In this document: one piece after another, positions 6,576-11,646 of the stretch | Layout of the letters: each line of letters starts with the position of its first letter | How positions within the stretch are numbered: the stretch's first letter is position 1 | Source: Thermoplasmata archaeon | GTDB taxonomy: Archaea; Thermoplasmatota; Thermoplasmata; SG8-5; JAGLSY01 | Assembly: GCA_023137005.1 (NCBI GenBank) | Contig: JAGLQE010000209.1 | Location: 1-11,646, forward strand | Direction: 5' to 3' | Length of the DNA: 11,646 nt | Position numbers and translations under genes: made by a program | The notes under the pieces: generated by a model | Databases searched by the model: none | The model's input: the letters and a program-made list of their open reading frames with translations, nothing else | What the model was told of the DNA's origin: nothing

Positions 6576-6583
6576 CTATTTAA
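6576..6583 (-). promoter_or_regulatory. Predicted TATA box of the small GTPase gene
   Basis: TTAAATAG on the minus strand; start of transcription expected near 6552, giving a short leader that contains the GGTGG ribosome binding site. It suggests the GTPase is not only read through from the upstream ligase gene. Confidence 0.4.
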
Positions 6584-6606
6584 TGATTTAGTAGATATAA
6601 GAGGAG

Positions 6607-6626
6607 TCAAGAGGGATCAAGAGGGA
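6607..6626. repeat. 10-base perfect tandem duplication
   Basis: TCAAGAGGGA occurs twice back to back in the gap between the ligase stop codon and the GTPase promoter. Meaning unknown; probably slippage. Confidence 0.7.
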
Positions 6627-6636
6627 ACCGTGAGAA

Positions 6637-7374
6637 TTACAAGGCATCTGATAGGAACAGGGACATCTCTCGAACAGCAGCACCCATATTCTCCAGATTG
6701 TCAAAATCCGTCAATATCCGAAGGTCAGGATCATCCATCTGGGCCTTCACATTCTCTATCAATAGTGGTATGGCCCTTGTCAGCTCGTCCACCAGAGTTA
6801 TGGTCGCGGTCCTGGAGCTCCTGGAAAGCGGATTGAGATCCACAACGATGGTCTTCTTCCCCATATCCACCAGTGCCTTGGCCCGGTCCCCATCCTCCAG
6901 AGGTACGAGGATCACGTCCGCAGAATAAATACCCTCATCACAGCACAATGCCCTGGCATGGTCTATCCCGGGTATCTCCCTATCTGGCTTGGCCCCAAGA
7001 ATATTCTTCGCACCCCTATCCTCCAGGAATTGAGTGAGCTTCCGGATCCGATCATCCGTCCTGTAAAAGAGATTGATCTCTAGAGGAGCATTTAACAATT
7101 CAGAAAGTTGTATGATCCAGGGGGCGGCAAGGACCGCGGTATTGCCATTGACGGATATGACTGGCCTTTCTGCCTGAACAAGAAGGGCGGCGGCGGCTAT
7201 GGAAGCTATCTGGGCGGATGGCAGGGTCTTCTCTCCCATCATATAATCAAAGGCTTCTCCTCTGCCATGGGCGATGGCACCGGCCTCGGCGACCAATCCA
7301 TCTCTTATTCCATCCAGTATCAATTCCCTTTTCCTGAGGGATTCGTATCTGGGATGTGACTTGGGCACGACCAT
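6637..7374 (-). CDS. 4-phosphopantoate--beta-alanine ligase (archaeal phosphopantothenate synthetase)
   Basis: This enzyme joins 4-phosphopantoate to beta-alanine with ATP, giving 4-phosphopantothenate, and replaces the bacterial pantothenate synthetase/kinase pair in archaeal coenzyme A synthesis. The 245-residue protein matches the family over its full length: PKSHPRYESLRKRE (4-17), AHGRGEAFDYMMGE (35-48), the SVNGN segment (74-78), EINLFYRTDDR (99-109), the nucleotide-associated LVPLEDGDR region and VDLNPLSRSSRTATI. The start ATG has no ribosome binding site, but a TATA-like element lies 27-36 bases upstream, so the mRNA is probably leaderless. Downstream, the small GTPase gene follows in the same direction after 101 bases. 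No companion pantoate kinase gene is present in the window. Confidence 0.95.
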   Translation of the reverse strand: MVVPKSHPRYESLRKRELILDGIRDGLVAEAGAIAHGRGEAFDYMMGEKTLPSAQIASIAAAALLVQAERPVISVNGNTAVLAAPWIIQLSELLNAPLEINLFYRTDDRIRKLTQFLEDRGAKNILGAKPDREIPGIDHARALCCDEGIYSADVILVPLEDGDRAKALVDMGKKTIVVDLNPLSRSSRTATITLVDELTRAIPLLIENVKAQMDDPDLRILTDFDNLENMGAAVREMSLFLSDAL

Positions 7375-7400
7375 ATGATAGATATATTGAATTCTAATGT

Positions 7401-7410
7401 TATAATATTA
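7401..7410 (-). promoter_or_regulatory. TATA-like element of the phosphopantoate ligase gene
   Basis: TAATATTATA on the minus strand, 27-36 bases before the ATG at 7374. The spacing fits transcription starting at or within a few bases of the start codon (leaderless mRNA). A second A/T element, ATTTAAAT (7419-7426), could act in either direction. Confidence 0.5.
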
Positions 7411-7426
7411 CCGAATAGATTTAAAT

Positions 7427-7667
7427 ACAAGTTCGGCTAATATGTTGTTAGCAAATTCACAAAAAGAAATACAAGGCAAGGTTTGCTCATTTCACGAATT
7501 CACATTCACGATTACGAGAATTGAGATGGGATCAATTCAGCATAATATGGGAGATGGAGAGGGGAAGGACCCCTACCCCCCAAGCAATGCTGATACAGCA
7601 AGCCAGTGTTTCTTTTTGTAGAGCAATTCAGAATGAAAAATAAATGAAAAAAGGAGAAATCAATTGG
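7427..7667. other. Non-coding intergenic stretch with small hairpins
   Basis: No supported gene. It contains a palindromic ATTTAAAT at its left edge, AATTGA/TCAATT near 7520-7537, a 5-bp AGGGG/CCCCT hairpin (7560-7574), a GCTG/CAGC mini-hairpin (7589-7599) and a T-rich stretch on the plus strand (TTTCTTTTT, 7609-7617). A short plus-strand RNA starting near 7450 and ending at the T run is conceivable but the folds are weak. Confidence 0.3.
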
Positions 7668-7751
7668 ATGCGAGAACGAAGTGATTGTTTTCAACAGCTC
7701 GAAACGAAAGTTGAGAGGTGCGGAAAGCGAGAACGAAGTGATTGCTTTTAA
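7668..7751 (+). CDS. Possible 27-residue leader ORF upstream of dnaG
   Basis: An ATG-TAA reading frame with GGAG 11 bases upstream, in a leader (AAAAAAGGAGAAAT) that nearly duplicates the one before dnaG. The peptide begins and ends with the same segment, RERSDCF, because an 18-base DNA repeat recurs 58 bases later; the DNA offset and codon phase keep it in the same frame after the QQLETKVERC middle part. It is Arg/Lys/Glu-rich with three cysteines. It ends 39 bases before dnaG. It could be a regulatory upstream ORF, or only the chance translation of a repeated non-coding segment; I lean slightly to the latter. Confidence 0.25.
   Translation: MRERSDCFQQLETKVERCGKRERSDCF
7670..7749 (+). repeat. 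Direct repeats in the dnaG upstream region
   Basis: GCGAGAACGAAGTGATTG occurs at 7670-7687 and 7728-7745, both followed by (C/T)TTT, then, after a variable part, by TCGAAAC (7699-7705 and 7756-7762). A second pair, AAAAGGAGAAAT, occurs at 7649-7660 and 7774-7785 (A-rich run length differs). Together these suggest a local duplication of the leader and ribosome binding region. Confidence 0.8.
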
Positions 7752-7790
7752 GATTTCGAAACAAATAAAAATAAAAAGGAGAAATTAGAT

Positions 7791-9071
7791 ATGATGTTAG
7801 ACCCAAGTACAACAAAATACCAGATAAGGATCAAGATTCATGCAGACGGCGTGGTAGAGAAACCAGATGTCGTCGGTGCAATATTTGGACAGACAGAGGG
7901 CCTTTTGGGCGAAGAACTCGACCTGAGAGACCTGCAGAAGAGCGGAAGGATCGGAAGAATAGAAGTGGATATCAACTCCAAACAGGGAAAGGCAGATGGA
8001 GAGGTAATAATCCCATCCAGCCTGGACCAGGTGGAGACCTCGATCATGGCTTCCGCATTGGAGACCATTGACAGGATAGGACCATGCAAGGCCAAGATGA
8101 CCGTGCTGTCCATCGATGATGTCAGGGTGACCAAGAGGAATACGATAGTGGAGAGAGCGAAGGAGTTACTGGCAGGAATAATCGAGGATTCAAAGGACAC
8201 AAGCACGAACCTCGCAGACTCGGTCAGGGAATCCGTGCAGATCCACGAGATCCTCACCTATGGGCCAGATAGATGCCCGGCAGGACCGAATGTTTCCACA
8301 TCCGATGCAATAATCGTGGTTGAAGGCAGGAACGATGTCACCAACCTTCTGAAGGCAGGCATCAAACATGCCATCGCTGTCGAGGGGACCAATGTGCCCA
8401 ATACGATCAAGGAGATATCAACAGAGAGAGTTGTCACCGCCTTCGTTGACGGAGACCGTGGTGGAGAACTCGTGCTCAGAGAGCTCATACAGGTAGCAGA
8501 GGTTGACTTTATCGCCAGAGCACCCAATGGGAAAGAGGTCGAGGAACTTACCAGCAAGCAGATAATGAAGGCCCTGAGGAACAAGGTTCCGGCAGAGCAG
8601 TTCATGGAGATGACAGGTATAGACTCCAATGGAAGGAAGAAATCAGGTCAGACACCACCCTCATCACCACCTTCCAGAAGTTCGACCCAGAAGAAGAGCT
8701 CACCGAAGGATATGAAGAAGGGCAAGGTAGCCGCTCCGGCCAAGCCAGCCAAACCATCCAAGCCAGAGAACAAGCTCAATGACAAGCAGGCGGACCTGAA
8801 GAAGTCATTCAATGAGATAGCGGGTTCCAACAAGGCAAGGATCATCGGGCCAAAGAACAATCTATTGGCCGAGATACTCATCAAGGATCTGGCCGAGACC
8901 CTGAAGACCGGAAAGGACATAGAAACGGTCATCTTCGATGGTATTATAACTCAGAGGATCATTGATATTGCAAGCGAGCAGAAGATCAAGACAATAGTCG
9001 CAACCAAGATAGGCAATGTTTCAAAGCAGCCAGCCAATCTTACAATATTGACCAAAGCAGACCTCACCTAG
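7791..9071 (+). CDS. dnaG: Archaeal DnaG primase-like protein
   Basis: The archaeal DnaG: a Toprim-domain protein related to bacterial primase that can make RNA primers and is also a stable subunit of the RNA-degrading exosome. Residues 1-165 form the archaeal N-terminal domain (KYQIRIKIHADGVVEKPDVVGAIFGQTEG), followed by the Toprim domain at about 172-265 with VVEGRND (E178) and the acidic DGD of FVDGDRGG (D220, D222), then IARAPNGKEVEELTSKQI. Residues about 283-330 are a Lys/Ser/Pro/Ala-rich flexible linker, and 335-426 a conserved C-terminal alpha/beta domain. No zinc-binding or DnaB-helicase-binding domain is present, as usual in archaea. GGAG lies 9 bases before the ATG at 7791; an ATG immediately after is possible. 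It is followed after 19 bases by the Lon-like ATPase, so both are likely co-transcribed. Confidence 0.97.
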   Translation: MMLDPSTTKYQIRIKIHADGVVEKPDVVGAIFGQTEGLLGEELDLRDLQKSGRIGRIEVDINSKQGKADGEVIIPSSLDQVETSIMASALETIDRIGPCKAKMTVLSIDDVRVTKRNTIVERAKELLAGIIEDSKDTSTNLADSVRESVQIHEILTYGPDRCPAGPNVSTSDAIIVVEGRNDVTNLLKAGIKHAIAVEGTNVPNTIKEISTERVVTAFVDGDRGGELVLRELIQVAEVDFIARAPNGKEVEELTSKQIMKALRNKVPAEQFMEMTGIDSNGRKKSGQTPPSSPPSRSSTQKKSSPKDMKKGKVAAPAKPAKPSKPENKLNDKQADLKKSFNEIAGSNKARIIGPKNNLLAEILIKDLAETLKTGKDIETVIFDGIITQRIIDIASEQKIKTIVATKIGNVSKQPANLTILTKADLT

Positions 9072-9090
9072 TATAATGTAGTGAAGTGAT

Positions 9091-10641
9091 ATGATAGAGC
9101 CGGGAGAAGAGCAAGACGAGAAGACACCTGACGTGATATCCAATGGACCCATTGTCAAGGATATTCGGTCCACCGCAGACATAGTCATACCCAAGGATCC
9201 CCTGAAGAGGGTGATCGGACAACCCGAGGCTGTGGAGCTGGCGGAGATAGCGGCCAAACAGAGGCGTCACCTTCTTCTCGTCGGACCTCCTGGAACAGGA
9301 AAGTCAATGATCGCACAGGCACTGGCCCTTCATCTACGCCGGCCCATGGAGGAGATCAGGGTGGTCCACAACCCGGAAAACCCTGAACGCCCTCTCATAC
9401 AGGTAAGGGCACGGGATACAGTAGAGAATGAGACCGTGATCGAGGATAAAGTGGAGGGTGAGATAATCGACCCGAAGGCCGCTCCGGTCAGTGTGGCTGA
9501 GAAGTTGGGGTACAAATGCTCCAACTGCGGAACCTATTCCTCACCAAAGGATTTCTTCTGTCCCAAATGCTCGGATACCAAGGTAACTGGCATGTCCCAC
9601 TCGGACAAGAGGTTCGGGGACATTGTCGGCCTTGTGGGTGCTGCGGCATTCAAGGGCCTGGAAGCCAGTGAAAGGATCACCATGACCCGTAAAAGATACG
9701 GAAAAGAGGAGATCGTGGTATACGAAAGGGCTGGCGACATGATCAATGTACTGGACCAGGAGACCCTGGAGAATAGAAGGGCGATGGAAAAGGTCAGCCC
9801 ATCAAAGAAGCTGGTTCGCCTCAATCGAAATCCATTTGTTCTTTCGACCGGAGCCACTGAGACCGAGCTTCTGGGAGATGTAAGACATGACCCATATGGT
9901 TCCCATCCACAGCTTGGCACACCTCCTTATGAGAGGGTGGTCGCAGGGGCCATTCACGAAGCCCATGAGGGTGTTCTTTTCATAGACGAGCTACCACATC
10001 TTGGACATCTCCAGAGGTACATTCTCACGGCAATGCAGGAGAAGAGATTCCCCATCAATGGCCGGAACCCACAGAGTGCGGGTGCCAGTGTCAAGGTGGT
10101 CAATGTACCATGTGATTTCATTTTCGTCGGAGCATGCAATATCCAGGACCTGGAATACATACTGTCACCACTGAGATCCAGAATAATCGGATCAGGATAC
10201 GAGGTCCTTGTGGAAAATACCATGGAGAATACCGAGGAAAACCGTGAACTTCTGATGCAGTTCATTGCACAGGAGATATACATGGACACGAGGATACCTC
10301 ATGCAGACCTGGAAGCCATCAATGAGATCATAGATGAGGCGGAAAGGCGTGCTCTGAAATATGATAAAAAAGAGGATTCCCTCACCCTCCGGCTGAGAGA
10401 GCTGGGCGGCCTGATAAGAAGTGCGGGAGATATAGCCACCTCCGAAAAAGCAGAAATGATCAATAAGGACCATATCAAACTGGCACTCAAGAGGAGCAAG
10501 CCAGTGGAAGAGCAGATCCACGAAAAGTATGGATCCTATGAAAAGGGCGTTGCCAGGGACATGAGCGCGGCCCAGAGGAGCAAGAGCCCGTATCACTACT
10601 GGAACGAGCACCAGTACGATGATAAGATAGGGTATGGCTAG
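9091..10641 (+). CDS. Lon-like (LonB-family) AAA+ ATPase with zinc ribbon and no protease domain
   Basis: A 516-residue AAA+ protein whose ATPase core is clearly of the archaeal LonB type: Walker A GPPGTGKS (65-72), Walker B VLFIDE (295-300), TAMQEKRFPINGRNPQSAGA, sensor 1 N350 in FVGACN, Arg finger in SPLRSRI (359-365), and the Lon helical domain TLRLRELGGLIRSAGDIA (432-449). Two hallmarks of LonB are absent: the paired membrane segments between Walker A and B are replaced by a region with a four-cysteine zinc ribbon (C143, C146, C157, C160), and the Ser/Lys protease domain that should follow residue about 480 is missing. The reading frame ends cleanly in a charged, Tyr-rich tail. So it is a soluble unfoldase or remodelling ATPase, not a protease by itself. 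A GTGA site lies 4 bases before the ATG. Co-transcription with dnaG suggests work on nucleic acid or on the DnaG/exosome complex, which is inference. Confidence 0.9.
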   Translation: MIEPGEEQDEKTPDVISNGPIVKDIRSTADIVIPKDPLKRVIGQPEAVELAEIAAKQRRHLLLVGPPGTGKSMIAQALALHLRRPMEEIRVVHNPENPERPLIQVRARDTVENETVIEDKVEGEIIDPKAAPVSVAEKLGYKCSNCGTYSSPKDFFCPKCSDTKVTGMSHSDKRFGDIVGLVGAAAFKGLEASERITMTRKRYGKEEIVVYERAGDMINVLDQETLENRRAMEKVSPSKKLVRLNRNPFVLSTGATETELLGDVRHDPYGSHPQLGTPPYERVVAGAIHEAHEGVLFIDELPHLGHLQRYILTAMQEKRFPINGRNPQSAGASVKVVNVPCDFIFVGACNIQDLEYILSPLRSRIIGSGYEVLVENTMENTEENRELLMQFIAQEIYMDTRIPHADLEAINEIIDEAERRALKYDKKEDSLTLRLRELGGLIRSAGDIATSEKAEMINKDHIKLALKRSKPVEEQIHEKYGSYEKGVARDMSAAQRSKSPYHYWNEHQYDDKIGYG

Positions 10642-10660
10642 AACATTAAGCTCTCTGATT

Positions 10661-11161
10661 TTATATCTCTCTCTCCATCAAATAAGCATCTTCTCCATCT
10701 TGATAGAATTGTTTTTGCATACCAGTAGTTTCATATCCTCTATCCAGATAGAACTTCTGTGCCTTTACATTGGACATCCGGACCTCCAGTGCCAGCACCT
10801 TTTTTCCCATTGTCCTGCATCTTATAAGGAACTCGTCCAGGATAAGACTGCCATATCCTTTCCCGCGCTCACCATCCACGACCCCCATGATGAGGATCCT
10901 GGCCTTTTCAGCGCTTACGAGATTTCCCAGGACGAAACCCAGTATCCGACCCCCATCCTCCAGGACGAGAAATCCCTCTGGCCAGTGCTTGTGAAGGAGG
11001 AAATAGAAATCAGGAGGGTTCACCTGATCGAACATATGAGCTACCTGGAACATTATCTGGTCCATGTCGGCCATCTGGAAGGGGCGCAGGGTGGGCATCG
11101 CCCAGGTATTGGCCAATGGGCATTTAGGTTTTGGGTTTTGAATCAAACTCTTTACCTGCAT
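10661..11161 (-). CDS. GNAT-family N-acetyltransferase, RimI-like
   Basis: An acetyl-CoA-dependent acetyltransferase of the GNAT fold. The acetyl-CoA loop is R99-GKGYG (with VDGERGKGYGSLILDEF), and LEVRMSNVKAQKFYLDRGY (125-143) is the pattern of RimI/Naa10-type enzymes that acetylate protein N-termini, so that substrate class is the best guess. The GNAT fold starts near residue 22 (MPTLRPFQMADMDQI). I keep the longer start at 11161 because TTTACATA lies at suitable TATA distance (about 20-28 bases upstream) for a leaderless mRNA; ATG at 11098 is the alternative and fits the domain boundary better. The gene converges on the Lon-like ATPase gene with 19 bases between the stop codons, and its promoter region carries an 11-bp inverted repeat. 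Confidence 0.87.
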   Translation of the reverse strand: MQVKSLIQNPKPKCPLANTWAMPTLRPFQMADMDQIMFQVAHMFDQVNPPDFYFLLHKHWPEGFLVLEDGGRILGFVLGNLVSAEKARILIMGVVDGERGKGYGSLILDEFLIRCRTMGKKVLALEVRMSNVKAQKFYLDRGYETTGMQKQFYQDGEDAYLMEREI

Positions 11162-11181
11162 CTAATTAAACTCGTTTGATT

Positions 11182-11223
11182 ATGTAAATGCGTCCATATC
11201 ACAGATAAAATGCGCATTTACAT
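11182..11223. promoter_or_regulatory. 11-bp inverted repeat over the acetyltransferase promoter (operator candidate)
   Basis: ATGTAAATGCG (11182-11192) and CGCATTTACAT (11213-11223) are perfect inverted copies with centres 31 bases apart, about three helical turns. The left arm overlaps the presumed minus-strand TATA element of the acetyltransferase gene. A further CGCATTTA is at 11521-11528. Confidence 0.5.
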
Positions 11224-11280
11224 GCCTTTACGTTTAGGGTTGTGTAGTTGGAGTACTTTCACCCACCCCCCCAACACCGG
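11224..11280. other. Non-coding spacer upstream of the microprotein gene
   Basis: Nothing coding seen. It contains a C-rich run (CCCACCCCCCC, 11262-11272), which is G-rich on the other strand, just before the TATA box. Confidence 0.3.
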
Positions 11281-11288
11281 TTTATATA
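11281..11288 (+). promoter_or_regulatory. Strong TATA box of the 32-residue microprotein gene
   Basis: TTTATATA, preceded by a purine/GC stretch (CACCGG) suitable as BRE. Expected transcription start near 11308-11312, giving a leader of about 12-15 bases with its own ribosome binding site. Confidence 0.7.
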
Positions 11289-11310
11289 CTCTGCTGGTGA
11301 TAGGGTGATT

Positions 11311-11315
11311 GAGGT
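11311..11315 (+). promoter_or_regulatory. Ribosome binding site of the microprotein gene
   Basis: GAGGT, 7 bases before the ATG at 11323, at good archaeal Shine-Dalgarno spacing. It is the main argument that this very short frame is translated. Confidence 0.7.
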
Positions 11316-11322
11316 TACCAAG

Positions 11323-11421
11323 ATGACTGAAGCAATGGAAATAGAAGACTGCAGCTGGAGAGAAGTATACTATCTCAATGGCTGCCATGACCAGCTCGAA
11401 TACGACATCGAACTGGAATGA
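11323..11421 (+). CDS. Acidic 32-residue microprotein, unknown function
   Basis: A short but complete gene: strong TATA box, GAGGT site, ATG, 32 codons, TGA, then a hairpin terminator. I do not recognise the protein. It is very acidic (10 Asp/Glu against a single Arg) with two cysteines and a histidine (C10, C21, H22), a tryptophan (W12) and a central segment WREVYYLNGCHD; the C-terminus alternates acidic and hydrophobic residues (LEYDIELE). There is no membrane segment or signal. The Cys/Cys-His arrangement could bind a metal as a dimer or form a disulfide, which is speculation. The alternative is that the transcript works as a small RNA of about 180 bases. It is too short for most gene finders, so probably not annotated. 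Confidence 0.6.
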   Translation: MTEAMEIEDCSWREVYYLNGCHDQLEYDIELE

Positions 11422-11453
11422 TAACGATCAAATCCATCCTATATATTCAAGAC

Positions 11454-11492
11454 TGGCCGGGGCATCCCACCCGGCCAATCGCCCTTTTTTTT
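11454..11492 (+). terminator. Hairpin plus T8 terminator after the microprotein gene
   Basis: TGGCCGGG (11454-11461) and CCCGGCCA (11470-11477) form a perfect 8-bp GC-rich stem with an 8-base loop, followed after 7 bases by eight T (11485-11492). It bounds a short transcript of about 180 bases. Confidence 0.8.
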
Positions 11493-11577
11493 CTAAATGT
11501 GATCTTACCCATAGAACCTACGCATTTATTTTATCAACCGTGTACTGAACATAAGCAGGTAAAGAGGTTGATTCGAG

Positions 11578-11640
11578 ATGCGAAGAACTAACAGAGCATA
11601 TGATAGCAAGGCATATTATCTGCGAACATGCCCCGCCTGA
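11578..11640 (+). CDS. Possible 20-residue basic ORF at the window edge
   Basis: ATG to TGA, with GAGGT 10 bases upstream and an A/T-rich element (TTTATTTTAT, 11525-11534) at promoter distance. The peptide is basic (five Arg/Lys, one Asp) and contains KAYYLRTCPA, which shares YYL-x-x-C with the acidic microprotein just upstream. No recognised family. It may be chance; the window ends 6 bases later, so terminator and context cannot be checked. Confidence 0.25.
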   Translation: MRRTNRAYDSKAYYLRTCPA

Positions 11641-11646
11641 AGAAAA

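Noticed and set aside
7512..7694. Minus-strand frame of 60 codons in the dnaG upstream region
   Set aside because: No ribosome binding site or promoter; Phe/Ser-rich product reflects the A-rich plus strand.
9091..10641. Frameshifted or truncated LonB pseudogene
   Set aside because: The frame is intact, all ATPase motifs are preserved, the zinc ribbon has all four cysteines, and no protease remnant follows the stop codon before the convergent gene, so it is read as a functional variant.
10634..11179. Open plus-strand frame of 181 codons after the Lon-like gene
   Set aside because: Antisense to the RimI-like acetyltransferase, whose acetyl-CoA loop and C-terminal motif are unmistakable.
1..11646. 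CRISPR array or prophage
   Set aside because: No regularly spaced repeats of 25-40 bases and no phage or Cas proteins; the duplications near 7650-7790 are only two copies of unequal parts.

Overview
The window is almost certainly from an archaeon. It carries an archaeal-type DnaG, a Lon-like AAA+ protein of the archaeal LonB family, an archaeal 4-phosphopantoate--beta-alanine ligase (CoA synthesis) and a short-form S-adenosylhomocysteine hydrolase. Promoters look archaeal (A/T-rich TATA elements about 25-30 bases before starts), with a mix of leaderless starts and starts preceded by GGAGG/GAGGT-type ribosome binding sites. A Thermoplasmatota-type euryarchaeote is a reasonable guess, but the lineage is inference only.

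Layout, left to right. (1) A minus-strand cluster, transcribed from about 2708 to the left window edge: ahcY, an MtnX-like HAD phosphatase, and a PfkB-family kinase cut off by the window edge. Spacing is tight and the last two overlap, so this is an operon probably linked to recycling of S-adenosylhomocysteine and its adenosine/ribose products. (2) A 675-base intergenic stretch (2647-3321) unusually rich in inverted repeats: a fold that would bury the ahcY start codon, a long hairpin, a palindrome over a promoter, and a roughly 390-base candidate structured RNA that ends just before the next gene. (3) A long plus-strand coiled-coil/TPR protein with a GGLPV minisatellite, convergent with a minus-strand Ras/Rab-like small GTPase that has an altered G3 motif. 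(4) The minus-strand CoA-synthesis ligase, apparently leaderless. (5) A 416-base intergenic stretch with duplicated segments and a possible 27-codon leader ORF, followed by plus-strand dnaG and a Lon-like ATPase that has a zinc ribbon but no protease domain; the last two are 19 bases apart and form an operon. (6) A minus-strand RimI-like acetyltransferase. (7) An edge region with an 11-bp inverted repeat and a complete small gene (TATA box, ribosome binding site, 32-codon acidic ORF, hairpin plus T8 terminator), followed by a second, weaker 20-codon ORF.

The enzymes are mostly housekeeping genes. The parts most likely to be undescribed are the ahcY leader fold, the structured RNA candidate at 2898-3293, the 32-residue microprotein gene at 11323-11421, and the protease-less Lon-like ATPase paired with DnaG. 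No mobile-element protein, CRISPR array, tRNA or rRNA was recognised.
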